Part shown: positions 15,022 through 24,300 of the stretch, piece by piece
Numbering within the stretch: the first letter of the stretch is position 1
How the letters are laid out: every line of letters begins with the position of its first letter
Assembly: GCA_002316275.1 (NCBI GenBank)
Contig: DCDE01000023.1
Location: forward strand, 1 to 25,999
Reading direction: 5' to 3'
Source: Caldifarciminota bacterium UBA1063
Lineage (GTDB): Bacteria > Hydrothermota > Hydrothermia > UBA1063
DNA: 25,999 nucleotides
Notes under the pieces: model-generated
Told to the model about the DNA's origin: nothing
What the model saw: the letters and a program-made list of their open reading frames with translations, nothing else
Databases searched by the model: none
Position numbers and translations under genes: made by a program

Positions 15022-15930
15022 ATGAATCTCAACGGGATTCTATCCGAGGCGAAGAGAATTGTAAAGGGTCAAGATGAAATTTTGAAGGCAATTTTATCAG
15101 CTATAATTGCCGATGGGCATATACTTCTGGAAGGACCTACAGGAGTTGGTAAAACAACCATTGCATTGACTTTCTCAAAAATACTGGGCTTATCTTTCAA
15201 AAGGATCCAGTTCACGAGTGATATACTCCCCTCAGATATCCTTGGCACTTATATATATAACGTAAAAACGGCAGAATTTCAGTTTCACCCTGGCCCAATT
15301 TTCGCTAATCTGATACTTGTTGATGAAATTAATAGGGCTTCACCAAAGACACAGAGTGCCCTTGTCGAAGTGATGGAAGAAAGGCAAGTAACCATTGAAG
15401 GGAAGACTTTCACTATGGAAAAACCATTCATAGTGATCGCCACACAGAATCCCCTCGACTACGTTGGTACTTTCCCATTGCCTATCACTCAGACTGACAG
15501 ATTCCTTATGAAGATTAATATTGATTACCCATCTAAAGAAACCGAAGAAGAGATTTTGAAGGAAGGCGACCCGAGAGCCCACATAAATACCCTCGAGCAG
15601 CAATGCTCCCAGGGCGACCTCGTTGCGCTCCAAAGAGAAGTCAACTCTGTGACAACAGACGAGTCAATAATCGACTATATTACTGAAATCGTCATCACTA
15701 CAAGAAAACACCAGATGATTAAAGAGGGTCTAAGCACAAGGGCTTCAATTCATATTCTGCAATGCGCAAGAGCGAAGGCCCTTGTGGAAGGAAGAAACTA
15801 TGTTATCCCCGAGGATATTAAGGATATGTTCGTCTATGTCGCCTCTCACAGGATTATCTGTGACGTGCCAGAATGCGACACCCGGATTTTTCTAAAGGAC
15901 TTTATCGATAAGATTCCAGTCCCAAGGTAG
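15022..15930 (+). CDS. MoxR-family AAA+ ATPase
   Basis: A 302-residue AAA+ ATPase of the MoxR group, chaperone-like ATPases that act on protein complexes, often with VWA-domain partners. Walker A is GPTGVGKT at 38-45 and Walker B is LILVDE at 97-102, followed by INRASPKTQSALVEVMEE and the sensor-1 region VIATQNPLDYVGTFPLP, all characteristic of MoxR. The C-terminal lid includes LSTRASIHILQCARA. It is the first gene of a three-gene plus-strand unit (DUF58 starts 2 bases after the stop). The start ATG is probably leaderless. The client is unknown; no VWA gene is present nearby. Confidence 0.93.
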   Translation: MNLNGILSEAKRIVKGQDEILKAILSAIIADGHILLEGPTGVGKTTIALTFSKILGLSFKRIQFTSDILPSDILGTYIYNVKTAEFQFHPGPIFANLILVDEINRASPKTQSALVEVMEERQVTIEGKTFTMEKPFIVIATQNPLDYVGTFPLPITQTDRFLMKINIDYPSKETEEEILKEGDPRAHINTLEQQCSQGDLVALQREVNSVTTDESIIDYITEIVITTRKHQMIKEGLSTRASIHILQCARAKALVEGRNYVIPEDIKDMFVYVASHRIICDVPECDTRIFLKDFIDKIPVPR

Positions 15931-15932
15931 TA

Positions 15933-16826
15933 ATGTCTAAAGTAAGACCCTTTGTATCTCGTGTAAAATTAAAGAAATGGGGGAGGTATTATGCCGTTCT
16001 AACCCTCCTTCTTGGCTTTGCTGCTGTGAGTTCTGGTAATAACCTCCTCTATTTTTTCCTCGGTGCGTTACTTTCGATAATGGCACTTTCGGGCTTTGCG
16101 AGTTACCTAAGCTTAAAGAACCTTAGAATGACTATAATCCCACCAGAAGAACTTTATGCAAGAAACTTAAACTTCGTGAAGGTAAAAGTAACAAATAGAG
16201 GTCCTTTCCCGGTTTTCCTCATCTATGTCAAAAAATCTGAGGAAGAGAAGACACTCTTTGACATTATTCCAGCAAAGGGAGAAAGGGAAGGCTTGCTACC
16301 TTATTACTTTGATAAAAGAGGATATGTAAGCGTGGATTCAGCTTTTATTGGTACGTCCTTCCCCTTCAGTTTTACAATAAGGGAGATGTTCTATCCTCTA
16401 AATGTAAAAGTACTCGTATTTCCGCATATATTCAAAATTTCAGCTTTTGAACGTGCAAACTTCGCAAAGAATTCAGGCCACGGAACAGATTCAAAAAAAG
16501 AGGGTTCTACAGGTGACTTTATGGGGCTGAGGGAGTATACAAACGGGGACTCAGTGTCCCGCATTTACTGGAAAAAGATCAGCGAAAAGTCTTTATTCGT
16601 TAAAAGATTTTATGACGAAGATTTCCAAGAACTAACATTGGAAATTCCCTCAGACGCCTCCGAAAAAGAAATAGAACAAGTCGCATCGATAGCCGTTTCT
16701 CTACTTGCGGAAGGACACAGCGTTGGACTGGCGATCGATGGCAGAGTAACGTTAACTCCCGGCTCTGGAATAAAGCAAAAGGTTAACATCCTTAAAAAAT
16801 TAGCTTTACTCGGTTATGAAGATTGA
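15933..16826 (+). CDS. DUF58 domain membrane protein
   Basis: A 297-residue DUF58 protein. Two membrane spans lie at about 18-55 (YYAVLTLLLGFAAVSSGNNL, then LLSIMALSGFASYL). A beta-rich extracytoplasmic or cytoplasmic part follows, and then the DUF58 core with FMGLREYTNGDSVSRIYWKK near 190-210, which resembles the family's R-Y-x-x-G-D-x-x-R-x-I-x-W motif. DUF58 proteins almost always accompany MoxR ATPases and transglutaminase-like proteins, as here, but their biochemical role is not established. It begins 2 bases after moxR, with a weak AAGG ahead, and overlaps the next gene by 11 bases. Confidence 0.9.
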   Translation: MSKVRPFVSRVKLKKWGRYYAVLTLLLGFAAVSSGNNLLYFFLGALLSIMALSGFASYLSLKNLRMTIIPPEELYARNLNFVKVKVTNRGPFPVFLIYVKKSEEEKTLFDIIPAKGEREGLLPYYFDKRGYVSVDSAFIGTSFPFSFTIREMFYPLNVKVLVFPHIFKISAFERANFAKNSGHGTDSKKEGSTGDFMGLREYTNGDSVSRIYWKKISEKSLFVKRFYDEDFQELTLEIPSDASEKEIEQVASIAVSLLAEGHSVGLAIDGRVTLTPGSGIKQKVNILKKLALLGYED

Positions 16827-18687
16827 CAAAAGAATAAGGGTTATCGTCTATTTCCCGCTGTTCGTGGGCATGCTCAGTTTAGCTCACAATCTCTACCCTG
16901 TTAGCCTATTATTTCTCGCATTGCTTGCAATTTCTACTTACTTTGACCTCGTATTAGAAAAAAATATAAGCGGCACTGCACTCACGGTAATCGGCATCTT
17001 AGGCGCTATTCTATCGATATTATTCATAGTCAGGATGCCTTTTGAAGCCATAGCGTACCTGATAATGTTCTTGAGTATAATTAAGATGTTAGGGCATAAA
17101 TCAATGAGAGATCTGAAACAGATTATTGCCCTTTCTTTCTTCAATTTTCTGAACAGTGCCATCTTTCATTATTCGTTCGTCTTTATAATCTATCTCATCT
17201 TCTACATCCTCACTGCTACCCTTGCACTTCTCGTCATTACTTACATTGAAGAGAGAAAAGAAAACACCCTTAAACCGGAAATAGCAAAGAATCTCTCTCT
17301 CTTCGGAGTCAGATTTGGAATCATAACAATCATCCTATCTCTATTCTTCTTTGTAATCCTTCCAAGGTCTCCATACGTTCTTATGAGGACTCAAATATAC
17401 TCGACCTCTGTAAGAGAAGGCTTTGATAACGAACTGGAAATTGGAGAGGTTGAGGACATGAACGCCCGCGCACAGATCCTCCTCAGGATAAAACCCGAGA
17501 TGAAGGCAAAAGAGGACATTTTATACGTGCGGGGTATTGTATACAACAAATACGAAGGTAATACCTGGGTGCGGGAACCAGAAGATATAGGCGGGTGGAA
17601 ACTCTCTGAAGAAGGGAGAACACATAGAAACTTAAAGCCTTATACCATCTCAATGGAGCCTATGAGGACAAAGGTTTTCTACGCTCCTAATTATCCTGAA
17701 AATATAGATGTGCGCCGGGTTGCATTATCTCCTTCTTGGGGTAAAATCTTTATGTTAAAAGACCCATTGACACTCAGAAAAATGCAGTACAAGGCATTTT
17801 CATCGCCAGACCCTGATACGGAGATAAATGCAGCCGTAGACTATATGTCTATTCCAGAAGAACTAGTTCCATCCATTGATGTCATTACCACTGCGCTTAA
17901 TTTAAAGGCATTATCACCACCTGAAATAGCGGCAGAGTTAAGGGCATATTTTTACAGAAATTATTCTTACTCGATAGATGCTTCCCCTGACTCAAACTGG
18001 CTTATTACATTCTTACAAAAGAAACAGGGACATTGTGAGTATTTTGCTACTCTCACTGCTATGATACTCAGGAATTTTGGAGTACCATCCAGGATTGTAG
18101 CTGGTTTCCTTACCGACGAATGGAATAACTTTGGAGAATACTTTACCGTGAGAACGAAGCATGCACACACCTGGGTGGAGTACTATTATGAAGGTAAATG
18201 GGTATCTATTGACCCTACCCCTCCTCGTGCAAAGGGGCAACAATTCCTTGCGAACCTACAGGCTTATGTAGATTATCTCTCCTACCTATGGACAACCCGT
18301 GTGCTCGAGTTTAGCTTCACAGAGCAGATTAGAATTTTTTCAAATATCCGTAATTTTTTCAGGAATCTGACAGTAAAAGACCTTGTTACAATTGTCACCT
18401 ATGCAATAATTTTACTCGGTCTTGTGGCAACAGGAATCCTCATAAAAAGGAAAATTTCGAAGAGAGAACATATTGCAACACGCTACTTCCGGAATTTTCA
18501 GAAGGCTATTAAAAGACAAGGAATTAAGGTAGATCCGGGCACAACTACGTACGAAATTTCACAAATAGTAAATTCTGAAGAAGCCAAAGAGTTCCTTCAG
18601 GAATACCTGCAATGCAGATTTTCGAATAACTGCAATATTGATAAACTCAAGAGAAAATTCTTAGCGTTTAAGAAGAGTATTTCTTGA
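16816..18687 (+). CDS. TgpA-like membrane transglutaminase-domain protein
   Basis: A 623-residue membrane protein. About five or six hydrophobic spans occupy the N-terminal 200 residues, then comes a long extracytoplasmic part with a transglutaminase-like core, one further span near 520-540 and a basic C-terminal tail. The papain-like triad is visible: C407 in GHCEYFATL, H451 in HAHTWVEYY and D466 in SIDPTPP. This matches the TgpA/DUF3488-transglut_core layout found in MoxR-DUF58 operons. Substrates are unknown; protease or cross-linking activity at the cell envelope is plausible. The ATG at 16816 overlaps the DUF58 end, and the stop region overlaps fabF by 20 bases in convergent orientation. 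Confidence 0.9.
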   Translation: MKIDKRIRVIVYFPLFVGMLSLAHNLYPVSLLFLALLAISTYFDLVLEKNISGTALTVIGILGAILSILFIVRMPFEAIAYLIMFLSIIKMLGHKSMRDLKQIIALSFFNFLNSAIFHYSFVFIIYLIFYILTATLALLVITYIEERKENTLKPEIAKNLSLFGVRFGIITIILSLFFFVILPRSPYVLMRTQIYSTSVREGFDNELEIGEVEDMNARAQILLRIKPEMKAKEDILYVRGIVYNKYEGNTWVREPEDIGGWKLSEEGRTHRNLKPYTISMEPMRTKVFYAPNYPENIDVRRVALSPSWGKIFMLKDPLTLRKMQYKAFSSPDPDTEINAAVDYMSIPEELVPSIDVITTALNLKALSPPEIAAELRAYFYRNYSYSIDASPDSNWLITFLQKKQGHCEYFATLTAMILRNFGVPSRIVAGFLTDEWNNFGEYFTVRTKHAHTWVEYYYEGKWVSIDPTPPRAKGQQFLANLQAYVDYLSYLWTTRVLEFSFTEQIRIFSNIRNFFRNLTVKDLVTIVTYAIILLGLVATGILIKRKISKREHIATRYFRNFQKAIKRQGIKVDPGTTTYEISQIVNSEEAKEFLQEYLQCRFSNNCNIDKLKRKFLAFKKSIS

Positions 18688-19909
18688 CTAAAATAGCGGC
18701 ATTATGCCCACCAAAACCAAAAGAATTCGAAAGTGCATAATTTACTTCGAGTTCTCTCGGCCCCTCAGGTACATAGTCAAGATCGCATTCGGGGTCAGGA
18801 AATTCGTAATTCCTGGTGGGATGTATCTTGTTACTAAATATAGACATGACGGTTGCCACAAACTCCACTGCACCAGCAGCTCCCAAAAGGTGTCCTGTCA
18901 TAGACTTCGTGGATGAAATCGGAACCTTGTAAGCGTAATCCCCGAACACCTTTTTAATCGCTTTCGTCTCTGAAACATCGTTAAGCTGGGTGGAAGTTCC
19001 ATGAGCGTTAATATAAGAGACCTCCTCGACTCGGATATCTGCTTCCTCGATAGCCCTTTTCATGGCATTTACCGCGCCTTCGCCCTCGGGATGAGGTGCA
19101 GTAATATGGTACGCATCCGCGGTTGCACCGTATCCAACAATTTCTGCATAGATTCTGGCACCTCTATTTAACGCGTGCTCCAGTTCTTCCAGCACTACAA
19201 CTCCGGCGCCTTCCCCCATAACAAATCCATCCCGTTCTTTGTCAAAGGGCCTTGAAGCTCTTTCGGGCTCATTGTTACGAGTAGAAAGTGCCCTCATATT
19301 ACAGAATGCAGCAAGACCCACAGGTGTTATAGAAGCTTCAGCACCACCAGCAACCATAATATCGGCATCTCCATACTGAATTACCCTATATGCATCACCA
19401 ATAGCATGAGAAGAGGAAGCACACGCGGATACTACTGAATAGTTTGGACCTTTAAAACCGTACTTCATAGACACATGTCCAGGGAGCATATCAACAATTA
19501 GCATAGGAATCAAAAACGGGCTTACTTTTTTTGGACCACTTTGGTATAACTTCAAAACTTCGCCTTCTAAAGTCTGCAAGCCACCTATACCTGAAGATAT
19601 AATTACGCCAGTTCTATACGGGTCAAAGTTCCCCTCGGTCAACCCGGCATCAGAAATAGCTTCATGGGCAGCATACATTGCAAAGTGGGCAACAGGGTCC
19701 ATTCTTTTTATATCTTTAGGGTCTAACCTTGTTTCTGGATTAAAGTCGAGAATTACACCAGCAATCTGAGTTGAGTACTGGGAAACGTCAAACCTTTCAA
19801 TCTTTGTTATACCATTTGATTTTGAGAGTAAAGCATTCCACAACTCGGCAACACTTTTACCTACAGGGGTTATAACGCCCAGACCAGTAACAACTACCCT
19901 CCTCTTCAT
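18668..19909 (-). CDS. fabF: Beta-ketoacyl-ACP synthase II
   Basis: FabF elongates acyl-ACP by condensing it with malonyl-ACP in type II fatty acid synthesis. The 413-residue length is standard. The Cys-His-His active site is complete: C163 in SACASSSHA, H303 in NAHGTSTQLND and H340 in GHLLGAAGA. The start RRVVVTGLGVITPVG and the end SFGFGGHNA are characteristic. ATG 19909 has AAAGG immediately upstream. It follows acpP after 65 bases with no terminator seen, so the two are likely transcribed together. FabB is the alternative, but the sequence pattern is FabF. Confidence 0.96.
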   Translation of the reverse strand: MKRRVVVTGLGVITPVGKSVAELWNALLSKSNGITKIERFDVSQYSTQIAGVILDFNPETRLDPKDIKRMDPVAHFAMYAAHEAISDAGLTEGNFDPYRTGVIISSGIGGLQTLEGEVLKLYQSGPKKVSPFLIPMLIVDMLPGHVSMKYGFKGPNYSVVSACASSSHAIGDAYRVIQYGDADIMVAGGAEASITPVGLAAFCNMRALSTRNNEPERASRPFDKERDGFVMGEGAGVVVLEELEHALNRGARIYAEIVGYGATADAYHITAPHPEGEGAVNAMKRAIEEADIRVEEVSYINAHGTSTQLNDVSETKAIKKVFGDYAYKVPISSTKSMTGHLLGAAGAVEFVATVMSIFSNKIHPTRNYEFPDPECDLDYVPEGPRELEVNYALSNSFGFGGHNAAILVKKYSS

Positions 19910-19974
19910 CCTTTACCCCGATCTTACGCAAGCCTATGCTTTAATATTAAAAAGTATTATTACTTAAATAGCCT

Positions 19975-20214
19975 CTATTTCATCCCAACTTTTTCACGTA
20001 TGTAATTCGTAGCATCCTCTACACTTCTCATCTTCTCTGCATCTTCATCAGGAATTTCAATACCAAACTTCTCCTCAATAGCCATAATCAATTCTACGAC
20101 ATCGAGGGAGTCTGCGCCCAGGTCTTCTATAAACCTGGATTCAGGTGTTATCTGATCTTCTGTTACCGAGAGCTTATCTACGATTATTTCCTTTAGTGTT
20201 GCCATTATGTCCAT
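19975..20214 (-). CDS. acpP: Acyl carrier protein
   Basis: A 79-residue acidic carrier protein. The phosphopantetheine site is S36 in GADSLDVVELIM, with the expected helices around it. It carries acyl chains in fatty acid synthesis for FabF downstream, and may feed the acyl enzymes elsewhere. The ATG at 20214 is chosen because GGAGG lies 5 bases upstream. A longer frame reaching 20277 would run through the tRNA-Leu gene and is rejected. A second ATG at 20205 is possible, but its spacing to GGAGG is 14 bases. It sits 21 bases behind the tRNA and may share its transcript. Confidence 0.96.
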   Translation of the reverse strand: MDIMATLKEIIVDKLSVTEDQITPESRFIEDLGADSLDVVELIMAIEEKFGIEIPDEDAEKMRSVEDATNYIREKVGMK

Positions 20215-20235
20215 AACTACCTCCATCGTTTTTAG

Positions 20236-20320
20236 TGCCGAGGGCGGGACTTGAACCCGCATGGATTTAACGTCCACCAGGTCCTGAACCTGGCGCGTCT
20301 GCCAGTTCCGCCACCTCGGC
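20236..20320 (-). tRNA. tRNA-Leu (anticodon CAG)
   Basis: An 85-base cloverleaf. The acceptor arms GCCGAGG and CCTCGGC pair fully, with discriminator A at 20236. The anticodon stem CCAGG/CCTGG holds the loop TTCAGGA, giving CAG (20286-20284). A long variable arm (TGGA/TCCA stem) marks a class II tRNA-Leu, and the T arm GCGGGTTCAAGTCCCGC is canonical. The 3' CCA is not encoded. Accessory DNA begins on its 5' side; acpP follows on its 3' side. Confidence 0.97.
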
Positions 20321-20329
20321 AGCCTTTAA

Positions 20330-20358
20330 ATTTTATAAGAAGAATAAAGTAAAGTCAA
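20330..20358 (-). promoter_or_regulatory. Promoter of tRNA-Leu/acpP/fabF
   Basis: Minus-strand TTGACT (20358-20353) and TAAAAT (20335-20330) are 17 bases apart, with the -10 ending 9 bases before the tRNA 5' end. No other promoter is apparent between the tRNA and acpP. Confidence 0.6.
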
Positions 20359-20395
20359 ACTTTCGATATTACGCACACTCTAACGGAAAACTTAA

Positions 20396-20560
20396 ACTGA
20401 GGTTAGGGGTTCACGTCCAAATAATGAGAAAAAGTATAAAAGATTGGACAAGAAAGGTATATTCCAATGGGTTGAGGAATGGTCTCAAATAATTCTGTAT
20501 TGTCTTATCAAAGATAATACTATAATCGATCTTAGCTACTACAAGGATAACAACCTATAG
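20396..20560 (+). other. Unassigned open stretch before the recombinase remnant
   Basis: Between the tRNA promoter and the recombinase remnant, one plus-strand frame stays open for 54 codons (stop at 20558-20560) but has no ATG; it reads like RLDKKGIFQWVEEW and I cannot match it. It may be debris of an integrated element. The frame of the recombinase is closed here by a stop at 20523-20525. Confidence 0.3.
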
Positions 20561-21302
20561 CTGTGAGAGTTTCATTAAACTCTTAATAAAGCACCATAGT
20601 GGGATTGAGGATACCGACCTTAAAGATCATCCTCCTATCCACAGAAGAAAAACAACCCGCGCCTCAGCCCTCAATATTTTTAATCCAGCAGTTAGTGCTC
20701 TATAATTTTACTATTGCGTGATGCTTGGAAAAGAGTTCGTGAGTGAGATTGAAAGGCACCTTAAGGATTGGGAGTTTCTAATAGCTTTAGAAAACAAACA
20801 TGTTGCGTATATCCTCCATTCTCTTGATAATTTTAAGTGTAAAATAATGCAAATGTATAGTTGCTGTGCCAGTTTTCAGGTTGCAGAAACATTAGCCCTG
20901 CAGTTAAAGGACGCACGCGGTAAACGAGTCCTGAACTATATCAAACGCAAAAAAGGCAAATTTGCATTCCATTCAGAGGAGACTTTAAATATCTTGAGGC
21001 AATATTGGAATAAATTCAAAACTCAAATTACAATGGGAACAGTTCAAAAAATCTTTGAGTATGCTCATAAAGCTTCGGGAATAAAGAAAAATGCTTCGTC
21101 TCATAGGTTGAATCAAGGTTACAAAACATATTTATTGGAATATGGAACTAAATATAGACACATTCAAGAATTATTGAGTCATGGAAATAATATAACAAAA
21201 ATTTATTTTTATGGTAGCACGAATAGTCTTGCCCAAGCGAAAAGTCCATTTGATAGTCTAAACCCAAATAGGAAAGAGGCAATAAATGAGGAAATTCGTT
21301 AA
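20526..21302 (+). pseudogene. Decayed tyrosine recombinase (integrase)
   Basis: The open part from GTG 20718 (194 residues) matches the C-terminal half of XerC/D or integron-type tyrosine recombinases: SEETLNILRQYW, TVQKIFEYAHKASGI, the HIQELLSHGN box and the tyrosine segment KIYFYG before SPFDSL. The same frame continues upstream through a TAA at 20703-20705 (ASALNIFNPAVSAL, stop, FYYCVMLGKEF), giving the expected N-terminal core-binding end with LGKEF. This shows a once longer gene. Catalytic decay is also seen: the first arginine (YSxGLRVSE) is Q54 here, and the HxxR arginine is N132 (HRLN), while H155 and Y163 remain. An inactive remnant is therefore likely. The extent before about 20570 is uncertain. 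Confidence 0.75.
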
Positions 21303-21359
21303 GAACTGGTGGATTTGGCAGTATTTAGATAGAAGAAATAGTTTGTATGTGAATGAACG

Positions 21360-21377
21360 AGGCATGGCATCATGCCT
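21360..21377. repeat. Perfect 7-bp hairpin upstream of the restriction-methylase gene
   Basis: AGGCATG-GCAT-CATGCCT: seven complementary bases around a four-base loop, ending 20 bases before ATG 21398. No T tract follows, so it is not a typical terminator. It could be an operator or an attenuating mRNA hairpin. Confidence 0.5.
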
Positions 21378-21397
21378 AAAAATAAAGATGTTTGATT

Positions 21398-24300
21398 ATG
21401 AGAGAATTTAAAAAAAGCCAAAATAAAGTAGCTAACCACAATTCGCTTCCAAAATTAGCAGATAGTCTTGTTTCTAAAACTAAAAATCTGCTTCGCGAAG
21501 CTAAAACCGAAGAAGATTTAAGGATTGGCTTTGAAAAACTTTTAGAGCCGATAAGATCAGAATTGAATCTTAAATCTACTCCTAAATACGAAAAATCTGT
21601 TTATAGCGGCCGTTCAGACGCAGTACACGGGCAAGTGATAATTGAATACGAGCCGCCAAAATCCTTTTCTTCAAAGAGAAATATAGATCACGCCCACGAG
21701 CAATTGGTAAATTATTTATCTGACGAAGCAAAAGAAACAAAACTAACTCAACTGGTAGGAGTGGGCTTTGACGGCGAGCAGATTTTCTTTGTTCAATATC
21801 AAGATAAAAATGACAAAAAGATCGACAAAACAAAATTTTTTATTCGTGGTCCCTATGATTTTAACCCGGAGAGCGCCAGAACTTTTTTAATTCACCTACG
21901 GGGTTTGTCTCGACTTCCCCTTACCGCTGAAAACTTAGCTCAAAAATTCGGTCCCCAAAGCGAACTTGCACCAAAAATAGTTTCCGCTCTTGCCAATGCT
22001 TTGGAATACTGGGGCGACCAAACACACATTCGTACATTTTTTAACGAATGGAAAAGGTTGTTTGGCATTGTTTATGGCGAACAGTTTACTGGCGGTCATC
22101 AGGAAAAAGAAGCCGAAATGCTTTCGAAACTTTACAAAGTCGGGAAAGAGACCGATTTTCAGGAGCTTTTATTTTCCGTCCATACTTATTTTGCTTTCTT
22201 AATGAAACTTATCGCCGCCGAACTTTTGACTTTAAGAGAAACATCTTTTAGCTCGTCTCTTGCTTCAGAGCTTGCTCATATTCCCGATGACGACCTTAAA
22301 AGACAGCTTGAAGATATAGAAAATGGCGGAATTTACGCTAGAAAAGGAATTACCAATTTCTTGGAAGGCGACTTTTTCCGTTGGTATCTCGATGCTTTTG
22401 ACTCGCCGGAATTAAAAGAGGCTATCAGAGAAGTTGCGCGGGCTCTTTCTGAATTTGAACCAGCAACCAGTACATTAGGCCCAATTTCAACTCGCGACCT
22501 TCTTAAAAAACTTTATCAATATTTAGTTCCTCAAGAAGTCCGTCATCGCCTCGGCGAGTATTACACACCGGATTGGTTAGCAGAATTATTACTTAACGAA
22601 GTCGGCTATGACGGCAACACGCTTAAAAGATTTTTGGACCCCGCTTGTGGTTCCGGCACTTTTCTTGTTTTAGCAATTCAGCGAGCCAAAGAACACGGAC
22701 AAAAAGAAAATTTGCCACCGCTTGAAATAGCCAAAAGAATCGTTGCCAACATCTGGGGTTTTGACTTGAATCCTTTGGCGGTTATCGCCGCTCGCACCAA
22801 TTATCTTTTTGCTTTGGGCGATTTAGTCAATGAACTCCCGCGAGTGGAAATTCCGATCTACCTTACTGATTCAGTTTTAACTCCCACCAGAACAACCGGA
22901 AATCTTTTTGGCGAATTTTTGGAAGTTTCAACCTCTGTTGGTAAATTCCAAGTGCCTGCTGAATGGGTGCGGGACGGCGGCTTTTTATTGGCAAACGCCG
23001 CGCCGCTTGTTGAAGAAATGTCAAAAAAGAATCAATGCTCGGTTGATGAAGCGATGACAAGATTTAAAAAAGAAGGGTTAGTGTTTCCAACCAACGAGCA
23101 AATCGTGAAAAATTTTTACAATCAAATTTTAGAACTTGAAAAACAAAACAAAAATGGCATTTGGGCAAGGTTTTTAAAAAACTCTTTTGCTCCAATGGTT
23201 GCCGGCAAATTTGATTTTGTCGTTGGCAATCCACCGTGGATTAGGTGGGGGTATCTGTCTGAAGAATACAGAAAGGCAACTTTTAATCTTTGGGTAGAAT
23301 ATGGTTTATTTCCGAAAACACAAGATTTCGCTTCTCGCAGGTTAGGTGGGGGCGAAAAAGATTTTTCCATGCTGTTTACTTATGCCTCAGCAGATTATTA
23401 CCTTAAAGACAGCGCAAAATTAGGATTTTTAATAACGCAAGAGGTTTTTAAATCAAAAGGAGCTGGTGAAGGATTTAGAAGATTTCAGCTTGGAGATCGT
23501 AAATATTTCAAAGTATTAAAAGCCCACGATTTAGTTTCTATCCAACCGTTTGAAGGAGCGGCTAATAAAACCGCGGCGATTATTCTGAAAAAAGGCGAAA
23601 AAACAGAATATCCGTTGCCGTATTTTATTTGGACTAAGAAAAAGGGTATTGGGAAAATTGCTACGGATAAATTATTAGACGAAGTTTTACCGCTATTACA
23701 GAAGAAAAAATATAGTGCTAAACCCATTGGTTCAAAAATCGGAGCTTGGCAAACCTTTTCAGAAACACAGAAAGAACTTGGATTTATTAAAGGTAAAAAC
23801 GCATATCAAGCTCGTCGTGGAGCAAGTACAGAACCCTATGGTGTATTTTGGATAGAAGTTAGACAAGTACTTTCTAATGGAAATATTATTGTCCGTAATC
23901 TTGTTGAGAAAGGTAAACGTTCAATTCCTCAAAAAGAATACTCAATTGAACCAGATTTAATTTATCCAGCAGTAAGAGGAGCTGATATCCAAAGATGGGG
24001 TATCAAATCAAATATTTTTGTGCTAATTCCTTATCCCTTTCTAAGTAATATGCCCTATACAGAAACAAAATTAAGGCAGGTTTATCCTAGGACTTATACT
24101 TATTTAACAGACTTTAAAAATATACTTATAGAAAGAGCAGCATATATAAAATTATATCAGCCAGCCGGGAAGCCATTCTATAGTCAATACAATATACAGA
24201 ATTATACCTTTAGCAAATATAAAGTTTTATGGAAAAGAATGGCAAACGATATAATTGCTGCCGTTGTTTCACAAGTTAAAACACCATTCGGATATAAAAT

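Noticed and set aside
20215..20277. N-terminal extension of acpP to ATG 20277
   Set aside because: It would translate the tRNA-Leu 3' part; the ATG at 20214 has GGAGG at 5 bases.
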